64,000 nt of DNA from Methylobacterium sp. FF17 (GTDB lineage: Bacteria > Pseudomonadota > Alphaproteobacteria > Rhizobiales > Beijerinckiaceae): the NCBI RefSeq assembly GCF_025813715.1, contig NZ_CP107532.1:3612001-3676000 (forward strand). Reading direction: 5' to 3'. Numbering within the stretch: the first letter of the stretch is position 1; the number at the start of each line of letters is the position of its first letter. Below, one piece after another: positions 1-12,691 of this stretch. A model generated the notes under the pieces. That model saw only the letters and a list, made by a program, of their open reading frames with translations. It was not told the origin of the DNA and searched no databases. Both the position numbers and the translations under genes were made by a program.

Positions 1-1
1 C

Positions 2-184
2 GCGGTGATCCTGCCGCCGGAGGACGGAGCCGCCCTGCACTGGCTCTACGAGAACGCGGAAGTCCTGGACCGGCGCGAGGAGGAGGGGGGCACCATGCAC
101 CTCGCCATCCGCATCGCCCCCGAGAAGGAGCCGCGCTTCCTCAACCGCTTCGCGGGCGCACGCCGGCTCAACCGGGTCGGCTGA
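2..184 (+). CDS. hflX: GTPase HflX, C-terminal fragment
   Basis: Only the last 60 codons lie in the window; the gene begins to the left. The tail has the pattern of the HflX C-terminal domain (LPPEDGAALHWLYENAEVL, then a predicted beta strand HLAIRIAP and a charged end). HflX is a ribosome-associated GTPase that splits stalled or heat-damaged ribosomes; the GTP-binding motifs are outside the window, so the call rests on the tail alone. A strong hairpin follows 65 bases after the stop. Another protein ending in a similar beta-strand tail cannot be excluded. Confidence 0.7.
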   Translation, partial: AVILPPEDGAALHWLYENAEVLDRREEEGGTMHLAIRIAPEKEPRFLNRFAGARRLNRVG

Positions 185-248
185 CGACGCGTCGCGATCT
201 TCCACGTCGCGCGTACGTCACTCCTGCACGCAACTCCTGAATGTCAGA

Positions 249-276
249 CGCCCGCGATCCTCTCGGATCGCGGGCG
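249..276 (+). terminator. Intrinsic terminator after hflX
   Basis: A perfect 12-bp stem (249-260 with 265-276) with a TCTC loop is followed by TTTC. It lies between hflX and the convergent FAS1 gene. The T run is short, so termination strength is uncertain. Confidence 0.7.
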
Positions 277-309
277 TTTCACGTCAACCGCCGGATCGTT
301 CCTGGGGGA

Positions 310-870
310 TCAGGGCTGGAGCACGCCGTTGACGACGTGGATCACGCCGTTCGACTGCATCACGTTGGCAGTGGTGACCGTTGCGGTGCTGCCCTTGGCA
401 TCGGTCACATAGACCTTCTTGCCCTTGGTCTGGATCACCAGGGGCTCACCCGCGACGGTCTTGAGCTGGGCCTCGCCGCCGCCATCCTTGACCAGCTTCA
501 TCAGGTCCTTGGCCGTATAGGTGCCGGAAACCACGTGATAGGTCAGGATCTTGGTGAGGGTCGCCTTGTTCTCGGGCTTCACCAGGGTCTCGACGGTGCC
601 GGCCGGGAGCTTGGCGAAGGCGGCGTTGGTGGGCGCGAACACCGTGAAGGGGCCGGGGCCCGACAGCGTATCGACGAGGCCTGCGGCCTTCACGGCGGCG
701 ACCAGCGTGGTGTGATCCTTCGAGTTGACCGCGTTCTCCACGATGGTCTTCGAGGCGTACATCGGCGCGCCGCCGACCATCGGGTTCTTTGCGAATGCGG
801 CGGTGGGCGCTGCGGCGCCGAGCGCGAAGGCGAGCGTGGCGGCAGCCAGGGCGCGGTGCGTGATCTTCAT
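310..870 (-). CDS. Secreted fasciclin (FAS1) domain protein
   Basis: About 186 residues: a signal peptide of about 27 residues ending AAFA, then one FAS1 domain. FAS1 hallmarks are visible: the H1 box FTVFAPTNAAFAKLP, the YHVV motif, and the closing stretch GVIHVVNGVLQP. Single FAS1 proteins are exported adhesion or surface proteins; the substrate or partner is unknown. The ATG at 870 is preferred to the one at 876 because AGAGG lies about 9 bases upstream of it. It stands alone and converges on hflX. Confidence 0.9.
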   Translation of the reverse strand: MKITHRALAAATLAFALGAAAPTAAFAKNPMVGGAPMYASKTIVENAVNSKDHTTLVAAVKAAGLVDTLSGPGPFTVFAPTNAAFAKLPAGTVETLVKPENKATLTKILTYHVVSGTYTAKDLMKLVKDGGGEAQLKTVAGEPLVIQTKGKKVYVTDAKGSTATVTTANVMQSNGVIHVVNGVLQP

Positions 871-1082
871 GAGCATGTTCCTCTTCGTCGTCCCTCGTGC
901 GGGGTGACTGAGGCGCTCTACGAGGCATTCGCGCGGAAAGTTTCAGGACATCGCCGGCCCCCAACGCCCGATCACGCGGACGTGCGCGCGGTGAAACGCG
1001 AAATCCGCCGGACCCTGGGGATCCGGCGGACTTGCGGGCGATCCGACAGCGGTGACCGGGGGCGAGCCCCGGTCGATCGCTC

Positions 1083-2102
1083 TCAGTACTTGCGGATGAT
1101 CGGCGCGGGAGCGGCGGCAACCGGGGTCGGCGAGTACAGCGGCACGATCAGGCGGCCGGAGACTTCCGTGCTGTCGAAGGTGCCAGCGCTGCGGACGACG
1201 GTGCGAGCGACGTAGACCTGTGCGGTGGCAAACCCGAGGTCGTAGCCGACGAGGCCACCCATCAGGAACCGGCCACGATCGGGGGTACCGGTCGGGTTGG
1301 CAGCGTTGATGATGTTGCCGCCCTTGAAGCTGGTGTCGAAGTTGTAGGTACCGTACGCGATGGCGCCGATCTCGAACTTGCCGAACTTTTTGGTCGCGGT
1401 CAGATCGAGGTTCAGGGCGTCAGAGATTGAATAGGACTGCGTGAAACCACCCGGACCGATGTTCCTGTTGCCGCCAAAGGTCGCCGGCGAGTCGTAGATG
1501 TTGGCGGTCAAGTTGGCGGTCAGGTTGTAGCCATCGCCCGTGTAGCTGGCCGCGACGCCGAAGCGGTAGGTGTTCGAAGCAAGCTGGCCGAGCACGGCGC
1601 CGCCGCCGGGGCCGACGCCGCCATTCGGAATGGCGAGGGCACCGGCCCGCGTGGTCAGGACGCCACGGTCACCGTTCAGTTCGTTGAGGTAGACACCGCC
1701 GAGGAAGCTGACGCCGAAGTTGTTGCCGAGATCGAAGGCCCAGATACCGCCGACGAAGGTACCGACGTTGAAGGAGAGATCCCGAATGGAGCTGCTGCTG
1801 TTACCCTTGCCGAACACGAACACGGTCGGGGGAGCGACGAGCAGTTCGACGCGGCCGCCGAACGGAACGAACGGGGTCGACCAGACCAACACGGGGACGT
1901 TGATGCCTGCATCGACCGGCGACGGGTTGTCGCGCATCTGGTAGACGAAGGTGTTCAGGGCATAGATGCCCTCGGGCAGGGGAGCGCCGGTGGCGAGGCC
2001 GACCTGCTCACCCGGAACCGTGGTGGACTGCGCGTAGGAGGCGGTTGCGGTCATGCTGGCCGTGAGCGCCATCGCTCCGGCAACGAGCCAGTTCTTCGTC
2101 AT
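1083..2102 (-). CDS. Transporter of the MetA-pathway phenol-degradation family (outer-membrane type)
   Basis: About 339 residues with a signal peptide (TASMTATASYAQ) and a run of alternating hydrophobic/polar strands typical of an outer-membrane barrel. The fold and the segments LPEGIYALNTFVYQ and YRFGVAASYTGDGYNLTANL fit the family annotated as protein involved in the meta-pathway of phenol degradation (COG4313-like). Actual substrate unknown. The start at 2102 is chosen over an in-frame ATG at 2138 because AGGAAG sits 7 bases upstream and the signal peptide then begins directly. No operon partner is visible. Confidence 0.75.
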   Translation of the reverse strand: MTKNWLVAGAMALTASMTATASYAQSTTVPGEQVGLATGAPLPEGIYALNTFVYQMRDNPSPVDAGINVPVLVWSTPFVPFGGRVELLVAPPTVFVFGKGNSSSSIRDLSFNVGTFVGGIWAFDLGNNFGVSFLGGVYLNELNGDRGVLTTRAGALAIPNGGVGPGGGAVLGQLASNTYRFGVAASYTGDGYNLTANLTANIYDSPATFGGNRNIGPGGFTQSYSISDALNLDLTATKKFGKFEIGAIAYGTYNFDTSFKGGNIINAANPTGTPDRGRFLMGGLVGYDLGFATAQVYVARTVVRSAGTFDSTEVSGRLIVPLYSPTPVAAAPAPIIRKY

Positions 2103-2626
2103 TATCGTCTTCCTTCCCAAGGATTTCAGGTCCGCCACGCAGCCATCCGAATCATCCTGCCGATCCGCCGCTTGATGCGGCTTGTTTGCAGTTGGTTCGG
2201 CGGCCCCCCTTGCGGCGCGATCTCAAGTCTCAACGTCGAGAACTATTCTACAGGATGCGACGGAAGGACAGCGGAATGCTTGGAAACGGGGCAGTTCCAA
2301 CCCCACCGTTGCGCAAAAGCCGCATTTCGGCTGCACTGCAGCGAAAGGTTTTGTTAACGATTTGAGCAAGTTGCACGCGTCATCCACCGCGACCTGACAA
2401 TCGCGGTCGGCAGAATATCGCTGAAAGCTCAAGCTGTTGCCGAGCGATGCAGCCGTCAGGACGATCCGGCAAGGCGGGAAGGGGGAATGCGCAGGCGCCG
2501 CCGCACCGCAGCGGATCACGGCCGCGTGAAGAGCCGATCCGGTGCAATGCGGAAGCGGCGCGTGGCACGGATCCCGTTTCGGACCGAATCGTGCGGTCGG
2601 ATCGCCCCGTGCGACGGGGCCGCGAC
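2103..2626. other. Gene-free stretch between the transporter and uvrA
   Basis: No convincing coding region: short open frames on both strands lack ribosome sites and recognisable sequence. It must hold the promoter of the minus-strand transporter. A GCCCCGT/ACGGGGC hairpin at 2604-2620 lies just past the uvrA stop, without a T run, and might help end the uvrA transcript. Confidence 0.4.
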
Positions 2627-5599
<2,973 letters not shown>

Positions 5600-5714
5600 G
5601 GGGTCTCTTCGGAAGGTCTGCGGGAGCCGGGCGGGGCTGGCCCGTCCCGAACGCCATGTCGGGCGCGCGCCCCGACGGGGCAAGGCGCGCGCCACGCATA
5701 TCCGTCCTCAACTA

Positions 5715-5729
5715 GAACAAAATGCGTAC
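5715..5729 (-). promoter_or_regulatory. Candidate LexA (SOS) box of uvrA
   Basis: On the minus strand this reads GTAC-N7-GTTC with an A/T-rich spacer (GCATTTT), one base off the alphaproteobacterial consensus GTTC-N7-GTTC. It sits 116 bases upstream of uvrA, a classic SOS gene. Confidence 0.45.
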
Positions 5730-5797
5730 AGGCTCAACATCGCCTCCGTCCGGCCCGCCCCCGAGAAGCATTCGGAAGTTTCGGGCCCGGCCCCACC

Positions 5798-7483
5798 TCA
5801 GGCGGCCCGCAGCGAAGCGAGGAAGCGAGCGACCTCGGTATCGAGCTTGCGGGACTGGCCGGAGAGGTCGGATGCGGCAGACAGGACGTCGTCGGCCGCC
5901 TCGCCGGTCTTCCCGGCGGCGCCCGCCACCCGCGAGATGCCGGCGGTGACAGCCCCGGTGCCCGACGCAGCGCAAGAGACGTTGCGCACGATCTCCTGGG
6001 TGGCGGCGCCCTGCTCCTCGACGGCCGCCGAGATCGAGGTCGCGACCCCGTTGATCTCCCGGATGCGGGTCGCGATCCCGCTGATCGCCGTGACGGCCTG
6101 CGCCGTGGAGGCCTGGATCTGACCGATCTGCCCGGCGACCTCGTCGGTCGCCCGCGCGGTCTGGTTGGCGAGTTCCTTCACCTCGGCGGCCACCACCGCG
6201 AAGCCGCGCCCCGCTTCGCCGGCGCGGGCCGCCTCGATGGTGGCGTTGAGCGCGAGCAGATTGGTCTGGGCGGCAATGGTCGAGATCATCGCCACCACGT
6301 CGTTGATGCGCACGGCCGAGGCGCTCAGGGCCTGCACCAGGCCGGCCGTCTCGTCCGCCTCGTTCACCGCCGAGCGTGCCAGCCGGGACGAGCCGTCCAC
6401 CTGGCGGCTGATCTCCTCGACCGATGAGCCGAGTTCCTCCGCCGCGGCGGACACCGCATGAACGTTGGCGGCGGCGTCCTGCGCCGCCAACGCGACGGTG
6501 CCGGATTGCCCGGCCGTATCGGTGGCGGTCTCGGTCATGCTCCGCGCCGTCGCCTGCAATTGCCCCGCCGCCGCCGTGACGGAGGCGATGATGCCGCCGA
6601 CCGCCCCCTGGAACTCGTCGGCCATATCCCGCATGGCGGCCTTGCGCTGCGCCTCGGCGCCGGCACGCGCCTCCGCCGTCTCGGCCTCCAAGGCATGGGT
6701 GCGGATCAGGTTGTCCTTGAAGACCTGCACGGCCGCCGCCATGGCGCCGATCTCGTCCCGGCGGCCCGTTCCCGGGATCGACGCGGCGGTGTCGCCCGTG
6801 GCGAGGCGGTGCATCGCGCCGGTCATACGGGTCAGGGGCCGGCTGACCTCGAGGATGAGGAGGGACACTGCGCCGACCGCCAGCAGCACCGCGAGGGCGA
6901 GGAACCCCAACATCTGCAGCGTGCCGGCCTCGTAGGCGGCATTTGCCTGCGCGACGCTGGCCTTCGCCGCCGCTTCGATCAGCGCGTTGAGCTTGTTCAA
7001 CTCGGCGATCACCGTGCGGATGCCATCGGACATCTCCCCGTCGTAGCTGCGCACGGCTCCGGCGAGGTCGTCGTTCTCGGTCATGACCACCGCCGCCTCA
7101 TGCAGTGCCAGATAGCCGTTCCAGGCCCGTTCGAAGCCCGCATAGGTCGCTTGCGCCTCCACCGAGGCAGGCAGCTCGCGATACAGCGCCTGTTGCTGCT
7201 GCAGTTCGGCGAGGCGCTGGTCGAGCAGGAGCTTGGCTTCCGCGACCTGATTGTCCGTCTTGGCCGCGAGGAGGCGGCCTCCATTGATCCGGACCCGAAG
7301 CGTCAGCGCCTGGATCCGGCCGAGAATTTGTGTAGCCGGCAACCGCAACTCGGCAACATCCGCTCCCGTCTCGTGCAGCACCCGCGCCTGATGGAAGGCT
7401 AGCGTGGTGAGCGCCATCACCAGAGCAACCATGACAGCGAAGGCCAGGACCAGCTTCGACCTGATCGAGACAGCTTGCAGCAT
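5798..7483 (-). CDS. Methyl-accepting chemotaxis protein (periplasmic 4-helix sensor type)
   Basis: 561 residues. Order: TM1 (about 8-30), a helical periplasmic sensor of about 155 residues, TM2 (about 185-208), HAMP ([16 protein letters not shown]), then a long coiled-coil signalling domain with the conserved tip [20 protein letters not shown]. It should signal to CheA/CheW; the ligand is unknown. It ends [15 protein letters not shown] and has no CheR-binding NWETF-type pentapeptide. GGAG lies 7 bases before the ATG. Same length and layout as the receptor at 41988, and divergent from the receptor at 7885. Confidence 0.95.
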   Translation of the reverse strand: MLQAVSIRSKLVLAFAVMVALVMALTTLAFHQARVLHETGADVAELRLPATQILGRIQALTLRVRINGGRLLAAKTDNQVAEAKLLLDQRLAELQQQQALYRELPASVEAQATYAGFERAWNGYLALHEAAVVMTENDDLAGAVRSYDGEMSDGIRTVIAELNKLNALIEAAAKASVAQANAAYEAGTLQMLGFLALAVLLAVGAVSLLILEVSRPLTRMTGAMHRLATGDTAASIPGTGRRDEIGAMAAAVQVFKDNLIRTHALEAETAEARAGAEAQRKAAMRDMADEFQGAVGGIIASVTAAAGQLQATARSMTETATDTAGQSGTVALAAQDAAANVHAVSAAAEELGSSVEEISRQVDGSSRLARSAVNEADETAGLVQALSASAVRINDVVAMISTIAAQTNLLALNATIEAARAGEAGRGFAVVAAEVKELANQTARATDEVAGQIGQIQASTAQAVTAISGIATRIREINGVATSISAAVEEQGAATQEIVRNVSCAASGTGAVTAGISRVAGAAGKTGEAADDVLSAASDLSGQSRKLDTEVARFLASLRAA

Positions 7484-7884
7484 TTTATTTCTCCAACTTC
7501 ACCGCAAAGACTTTTATTTCATCTTCATGCTGATGGTTGCAGGACTTTGGTGAAAGAATTGGATGCTTCCGGAGGGCTCACCTGAAAAAGTTGGCGCTGT
7601 ACCGGGTCTATTCGCTGGAAAAGCAGATGATGTGTTCTGATGCCAAGTCGGATCGGGGTACGCCGAGGTCCATGTCCGGCATCGGCGCCGACAGGGCCGA
7701 TGGGTCAACGCGGGAGACGGAACGGACGGACACTTCGCGATGACGCGGGGCCGGGAGATCATGGCGGACACTGATGGAAATCTGCGATTCCGCCGGAAAA
7801 TCAATCACCGATGCGGACGGCAACCCGTCCTTTACCGCTCTGCAAACATAAGGAGACCAGAACATCCGTCGTAGGCTCCCCGAT
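7484..7884. other. Divergent intergenic region between two chemoreceptor genes
   Basis: 401 bases that must hold both receptor promoters. Open frames inside it (for example 7537-7743) are low in family-like sequence and lack a clear ribosome site. I recognised no repeat, RNA or operator. Confidence 0.4.
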
Positions 7885-9936
7885 ATGTCCACCGGTTTCC
7901 TGTCTTCCCTTCGCGCCCGCATCGTTCTGGTTGCGCTGGCGCCCTGCCTCGCCTTCGCGGTGGTGGCGGGTCTCGCCATCGCCGATCGCTGGAGCGAGCG
8001 CACCCGCATGATGCAGGTGCAGGATCTCGCGGGCCTCGCGGGGCGGATCAGCGCGTTCGTGCACGAAGCGCAGCGCGAGCGCGGAGCCTCCAACCTGTTC
8101 CTGGGCTCGAAGGGCACCCAGTTCCGCGCCGAACTCGATACCCAGCGCCGGCGGACGGACGAGAGCCGGACCAGCCTCGACGCGGCGGCCGGCCTGGACC
8201 CGAACACGTTCGGTCCCGGCGTGGCGCGTCGCCAAACGGCGCTGGCCGGCCAGATCGCCGCGATCGCAGAGCACCGCAGAGGCGTCGACGCCCTCGCCCG
8301 CACCCCGGCCCAGAACGTCGCCCTCTATTCGGGCGTCATCGCCAGCGCCCTCGACCTCGTGCGCGAGATGTCCCAGGTGGCGGCAAGCGTCGAGCTTGCA
8401 GGCCGCATCGCGTCCTATTCCGCCTTCCTGTCGCTGAAGGAACTCGCCGGTCAGGAGCGCGCGACGGCCTCGGCGATCATCAGCATGGGGCGCAGCGACC
8501 TCGCCGGACTGGAACGCCTCACCGGCCTGATGGCCGGCCAGGCCACCTACGAAGCCCTGTTCCGCCTCGGCGCCGATCCGGCGGGTGCGGCCCTCCTCGA
8601 TGCCGCCAAGGCGAGCCCGGCCGTGCGGGAGGTCGAGCGCCTGCGCCAGGGCATCCTCGACACGCTGCCCGGAACGCCCCTGGCCTTCACCGATGCCCCG
8701 GCCTGGTTCGGCTTCGCCACGCAGCGCATCGACGGGCTCAAGGCCATCGAGGACAGCCTCACCACGGGACTCGCCGGCGCCGCGGCGGATGCGCGGGCGG
8801 CCGCCGAACGCAGCGCGACGATCTGGATCACGGCCGGCCTTCTCACCCTCACGGTGTCCAGCGGGCTGGCCTTCGCCTTCGGAACCGCCATCGCGCGCCC
8901 GCTCGCCCGCATCGCGGCGGCCCTGACCGCCATCGGACGCGGGGCGGACGGCGGACCGATCCCGACCGGCGGCGCGCGCGAGGTCCGTGCCATCGCGGCA
9001 GCGGCCTTCGACTTCCGCGACAGCATCGCCGAGCGTCGCCGCATCAGTGCCGAGGCCGAGGTCCTGAGCCAGCGCGCGGCGGCCGCGCGCCGCGAGGCGA
9101 TGTTCGAACTCGCCGACCGGTTCGAGACACAGGCCGGAGGCATCGTCGAGGCCGTTTCGGCGGCCTCCAACCAGCTCGAGACCGCCGCCTACGCCCTGAC
9201 CCAGGCCGCCAGCGACACCTCGTCCCTCAGCGGCGCGGTGGCGGCGGTTTCCCAGGACAACGCCGCCACGGCCGACACGGTGGCGGCGGCCACGGAAGAG
9301 CTGAGCGCCTCCGTGCGCGAGATCGGCACCCGCGTCGAGACGTCGACCGTCGTCGCCGACGAGGCGGAGCGGGACGCCGCCCGGATGAAGGGGGATGTCG
9401 CACGCCTCGCCACGGCGGCGAGCAGCATCAACGAGATCGTCGGCCTGATCTCCAGCATCGCCGGACAGACCAACCTGCTCGCGCTGAACGCCACCATCGA
9501 GGCGGCCCGCGCCGGGGAGGCGGGGCGAGGCTTCGCCGTGGTGGCGACCGAGGTGAAGAGCCTTGCGACCCAAACCGCCCGCGCGACGGAGGACATCGCC
9601 GCGAAGGTCGCGGAGATCACGCACTCCACCAACGCTTCGGTGGAGACGATCGCGGGCATCAGCGAGGTGATCCAGCGCCTCGGACACATCTCGGGAGACA
9701 TCGCAGCCGCCGTCGAGCAGCAGGGCGCGGCGACCCAGGAGATCGCCCGCAACACGGCGCTCGCGTCGGAAGGCGCCCGCGCCGTCTCGGGCCACATCGT
9801 CGGCGTGCGCGAGGCGGCGGAAGCGGCGCGGAACGGCTCGTCCCAGGTTCTGTCCGCCGCCAGCGAACTCGCCGGGCAGGCGGCGTCCTTGCGCAGCCAG
9901 GTCGACGACTTCCTGGCCGGCGTCCGGGCGGCCTGA
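7885..9936 (+). CDS. Methyl-accepting chemotaxis protein with NIT (nitrate/nitrite-type) sensor
   Basis: 683 residues. TM1 (about 10-30) is followed by an all-helical sensor with the NIT signature [18 protein letters not shown] and a second motif [15 protein letters not shown]2 (about 310-332), a HAMP-like linker and the MCP signalling domain with [21 protein letters not shown] follow. NIT domains in this class bind nitrate or nitrite in characterised relatives; ligand here is inference. C-terminus [11 protein letters not shown] matches the other receptors in this window. A long antisense frame covers it but is a composition artefact. Confidence 0.92.
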   Translation: MSTGFLSSLRARIVLVALAPCLAFAVVAGLAIADRWSERTRMMQVQDLAGLAGRISAFVHEAQRERGASNLFLGSKGTQFRAELDTQRRRTDESRTSLDAAAGLDPNTFGPGVARRQTALAGQIAAIAEHRRGVDALARTPAQNVALYSGVIASALDLVREMSQVAASVELAGRIASYSAFLSLKELAGQERATASAIISMGRSDLAGLERLTGLMAGQATYEALFRLGADPAGAALLDAAKASPAVREVERLRQGILDTLPGTPLAFTDAPAWFGFATQRIDGLKAIEDSLTTGLAGAAADARAAAERSATIWITAGLLTLTVSSGLAFAFGTAIARPLARIAAALTAIGRGADGGPIPTGGAREVRAIAAAAFDFRDSIAERRRISAEAEVLSQRAAAARREAMFELADRFETQAGGIVEAVSAASNQLETAAYALTQAASDTSSLSGAVAAVSQDNAATADTVAAATEELSASVREIGTRVETSTVVADEAERDAARMKGDVARLATAASSINEIVGLISSIAGQTNLLALNATIEAARAGEAGRGFAVVATEVKSLATQTARATEDIAAKVAEITHSTNASVETIAGISEVIQRLGHISGDIAAAVEQQGAATQEIARNTALASEGARAVSGHIVGVREAAEAARNGSSQVLSAASELAGQAASLRSQVDDFLAGVRAA

Positions 9937-9948
9937 GTCGCGCGACGC

Positions 9949-10593
9949 CTAGCGGGCGGTCGTCCAGGGATTGATGACGCGCATCGCCGTGGCCTCGATC
10001 CGGACCGGCTGGTCGACGGTCGCCGGCATGACCTTGCGGGCCTGGGCCATCATCCGGCGGGCCTGGTCGGCGGGCATAGCCCCGACCGGGAGCATCATGG
10101 CGGCGAGCTGGTTGCGGGTGCGGCGATCGATGAAGTCTGAGCGCCCGACGCTCTCGAAGTCGCGCGCCGTGTGGCGGTCGTCCGGCTTGCCGACGAAGAC
10201 CTTGGGTCCGTCCTTCATGACCACGATATCGCCGGGGCGCAGGGTCTCGTCCTTCATGAAGGCAGCGGCCGGACCCGCCTTCATGTCGAGGGGCGTCTGG
10301 CGATCCGCGATCTTGATCTGAAGAGGCTCCGCCTTCGGGAGGGCCACGTAGCGGATCTTGGGGCGCTGGCGGGTGGTGACGGCGCGGCGGATCGAGCGGC
10401 GCGTCGGGGCATATGCGTCCGGAGCGGCAACCGGGGCCGGCACCACTTGCGGGGCGGGGCGGGCGGGGGCAAACAGCAGGTCGAAGAGACTGCCTTCGCT
10501 GCTCTGCGCATGGGCCGGAAGTCCGAGCATCAGCAACGCGAAGGCAGACACCATCGCCGCGCGCGGCGCGGCGGATAGCGGAATCGTCGGCAT
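9949..10593 (-). CDS. Secreted protein of unknown function
   Basis: About 214 residues with a signal peptide ending AHAQ, a Pro/Ala-rich linker (about 30-60), and a soluble C-terminal part containing LRPGDIVVMKDGPKVFVG and a helical segment AAMMLPVGAMPADQARRMM. I do not recognise a family. GGAG lies 6 bases before the ATG at 10593, which is preferred to the ATG at 10614. It converges on the chemoreceptor with 12 bases between the two stops. Confidence 0.75.
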   Translation of the reverse strand: MPTIPLSAAPRAAMVSAFALLMLGLPAHAQSSEGSLFDLLFAPARPAPQVVPAPVAAPDAYAPTRRSIRRAVTTRQRPKIRYVALPKAEPLQIKIADRQTPLDMKAGPAAAFMKDETLRPGDIVVMKDGPKVFVGKPDDRHTARDFESVGRSDFIDRRTRNQLAAMMLPVGAMPADQARRMMAQARKVMPATVDQPVRIEATAMRVINPWTTAR

Positions 10594-10775
10594 CGATCTC
10601 TCCGATTGCGGCACCCGACCGCGCGTCGGGACGACACCTTAACAAAAGCACAACCTGAACAGTTCCAAGGTTTTCAGAACATGGTGAGGCCGCCGTCAAA
10701 ATATCGGCGAGGCCGCGGAACCCGGTCCTCAAGACCAGTTTCGCGCTCCCCGCGATCCGCCGGCGCACGAACCTG

Positions 10776-12200
10776 ATGCAGGTTGCGGCACGACTGATCC
10801 CGCGCCCCCATCAGGTCGCGGCGAGCCGGGCAATCCTGGCCGCGCGCGCGGCGGGACGTTCCGGCTTCCTGCTCGGCGACACGACGGGACTCGGCAAGAC
10901 GCTCTCGGTCTGGAGCGCGCTGGCGGCGATGCCCGAGCGCGAGATCCTCATCGTCTGCCCCAAGGGGGCGATGCCGCAATGGCGCCGGACCATCGCCCTC
11001 TCGGGTCTGGCCGACAAGGCGGTCACGCTCACGAACTACGAGCGCACCAAGGCTCTGATGGCGCCGCCCCCGGTGAATCGGAGCCGCTCGACGCGGGCCC
11101 GGAACAACGCGCTGGCCCGGCACGGGACGCCGAAGCGCGCCTGGCCCCTGGTCGTCTTCGACGAGAGCCATCGCCTGCGAAACCCCTATGCGCAGCAGAG
11201 CCTGGTCTGCCGGCAGATCGCGCAGGCGGCCGCGTTCACGGTCTATCTCAGCGCCACGGCCGGCCAAGCCCCGCACGAACTCTCGTATCTTGGGCGCCTC
11301 CTCGGCGAGGCGGCGGGCCAGCCCAGCGAGGCGCTGGCGGAGTTTCGCGTCCTGATGCAACGCCTCGGGATCGGGCGCGCGAAGGGGCGCTGGACCAACT
11401 GGTCCTGGGAGGCGAACCCGCACGATTGCGCCGTGATGGCCGACCTGCTGTTCAAGGGCGCGGGCGCGATCGGAATGCGGCGGCGCCCCGCCGACATCGC
11501 CGGCTGGCCCGAAGTCCAGCGCGAACTCAGCCCCGTCGCCTTGAGCCCGGCCGAACGGCGCCTCTACGACGCGACATGGCGGGAGTTCCGGCGCGAATGG
11601 GGCCTCCTGGGGGGCAGCACCCGCAAGCCGGCGGGCTGGGCCGCCGATCTGCGTTTTCGCCAGAAGGCGAGCCTGCTGCGGGTCGCCGGCACCGCCGCCT
11701 TCGCCGACCTCCTGCTGGAGGAGGGGCAGCAGATCGCGGTCTCGGTGGCTTTCCTGGAAACGGGGGACGCCCTCGTGGAGGCCCTGCGGACGGCGGGCTG
11801 GCGGGCCGACGCCATCACGGGGACGCGCTCGGGCGAGGCCAACGAGGCGACGCGCCTCGCATTCCAGACCGGAAACCTCGACGCGGTGATCTTCACCGTC
11901 ACGGAGTCGATTTCGCTGCACGAGGGCGAGATGCCCGGCGGCGAACGCACCCGCGCCCTGATCGTCCACGACCTGCGCCACAGCGCGATTCAACTCGCGC
12001 AGATCGAGGGGCGCTGCCACCGCGACGGCCGGCAGGCGACGGTCTACTACGCGCTCGCCGAGGGTACCGTGGAGGAAAGCATCGCCGCCACCGTCGTCGC
12101 CCGCATGGCCTCGATGGAGGCCATGACGGGGGAGGACACGACGCTCCTCGACGCCATCGCAGCGGCGATCGGAGCGATTCCGGAGGCGGCCGCGCCCTGA
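10776..12200 (+). CDS. SNF2-type superfamily II helicase, stand-alone
   Basis: 474 residues. Q-like start RPHQ (about 10-13), Walker A GDTTGLGKT (34-42), Walker B DESH (129-132), motif III LSATA (158-162), and near the end the helicase C motifs TESISLHEG and QIEGRCHRDGRQ. That set fits the SNF2/phage-type DEAD helicases that translocate on duplex DNA. It is compact, with no extra nuclease or methylase domain and no defence partner next to it. No clear Shine-Dalgarno before the ATG. The function could be replication/repair or an old phage-derived gene; the motifs look intact, so it is probably an active ATPase. Confidence 0.8.
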   Translation: MQVAARLIPRPHQVAASRAILAARAAGRSGFLLGDTTGLGKTLSVWSALAAMPEREILIVCPKGAMPQWRRTIALSGLADKAVTLTNYERTKALMAPPPVNRSRSTRARNNALARHGTPKRAWPLVVFDESHRLRNPYAQQSLVCRQIAQAAAFTVYLSATAGQAPHELSYLGRLLGEAAGQPSEALAEFRVLMQRLGIGRAKGRWTNWSWEANPHDCAVMADLLFKGAGAIGMRRRPADIAGWPEVQRELSPVALSPAERRLYDATWREFRREWGLLGGSTRKPAGWAADLRFRQKASLLRVAGTAAFADLLLEEGQQIAVSVAFLETGDALVEALRTAGWRADAITGTRSGEANEATRLAFQTGNLDAVIFTVTESISLHEGEMPGGERTRALIVHDLRHSAIQLAQIEGRCHRDGRQATVYYALAEGTVEESIAATVVARMASMEAMTGEDTTLLDAIAAAIGAIPEAAAP

Positions 12201-12215
12201 GAGACCGTGTCGGCC

Positions 12216-12240
12216 GGAACGGGATCGTACCGTCACGGTT
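12216..12240 (+). promoter_or_regulatory. EcfG-like promoter (GGAAC-N16-GGTT)
   Basis: GGAAC at 12216-12220 and GGTT at 12237-12240, one base off the CGTT minus-10 box, 55 bases before the holin-like gene. The same GGTT variant occurs before the KGG stress protein at 26106. Confidence 0.5.
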
Positions 12241-12251
12241 GTGGCCTTCAG

Positions 12252-12271
12252 GGTCCCGGGTTTCCGGGACC
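12252..12271. other. 8-bp hairpin between helicase and holin-like gene
   Basis: GGTCCCGG (12252-12259) pairs with CCGGGACC (12264-12271) around GTTT. No T run follows, so it could be a weak terminator for the helicase or a structure in the leader of the next transcript. Confidence 0.4.
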
Positions 12272-12295
12272 GTCCGACGAAGAGGATCCGACACG

Positions 12296-12688
12296 ATGGC
12301 ACGACCGACGCCGAGCCTGCGCAGCCTGATCAGCGAGGGCCTGCGCCACGGCGGCGACCTCGTGGGTCAGGAACTCGAACTGATGCGCCGGGAGACGGAT
12401 GGGAACATCCGCGCGATCCTGGGGCTCGTGGCCCGGTTCGGGACGGCGCTCACGCTGGTGGTCGCCGCCCTGGTGATGCTGTTCGTGGCCCTGGTGAAGG
12501 GGCTCGCCGCGCTGATCGGCTCGGAGGTCCTGGCGGCGCTCATCGTCGGCACCCCGTTCGCCGCCGTCGCCCTGATCCTGACGGTGATGGGCACGCGTCG
12601 GATGGCCCGCTCCAACCTGCTACCCCGCCGCTTCGAGCGCCAGGTCGGCAAGGATGCGGCCCTGGTCGCAAATCAAGTGGCCGATTGA
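12296..12688 (+). CDS. Holin-like (phage holin superfamily III) membrane protein
   Basis: 130 residues: an amphipathic start (LISEGLRHGGDLVGQELELMRRE), two membrane segments (about 40-65 and 72-97), and a basic tail. This matches the Phage_holin_3_6/YqjE-like family, which is chromosomal in many Hyphomicrobiales and often stress-linked rather than a phage lysis gene. AGAGGA precedes the ATG by about 9 bases. An EcfG-like promoter lies upstream. It converges tightly on the TerB-like gene (3 bases between stops). Confidence 0.75.
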   Translation: MARPTPSLRSLISEGLRHGGDLVGQELELMRRETDGNIRAILGLVARFGTALTLVVAALVMLFVALVKGLAALIGSEVLAALIVGTPFAAVALILTVMGTRRMARSNLLPRRFERQVGKDAALVANQVAD

Positions 12689-12691
12689 GCC

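Noticed and set aside
2172..2519. Short open frames between the transporter and uvrA
   Set aside because: No ribosome site, no recognisable sequence, and they overlap each other on both strands.
7537..7743. 68-residue open frame between the two chemoreceptors
   Set aside because: Composition is random-like, no family look, and it lies where two promoters must be.
10716..10741. GGAAC before the helicase as an EcfG promoter
   Set aside because: GTTT instead of CGTT at spacer 16; no acceptable minus-10 at 15-18.
12296..12688. Prophage suggested by a holin-like gene next to a phage-like helicase
   Set aside because: No integrase, capsid, tail or attachment repeats nearby; this holin family is common on Hyphomicrobiales chromosomes.
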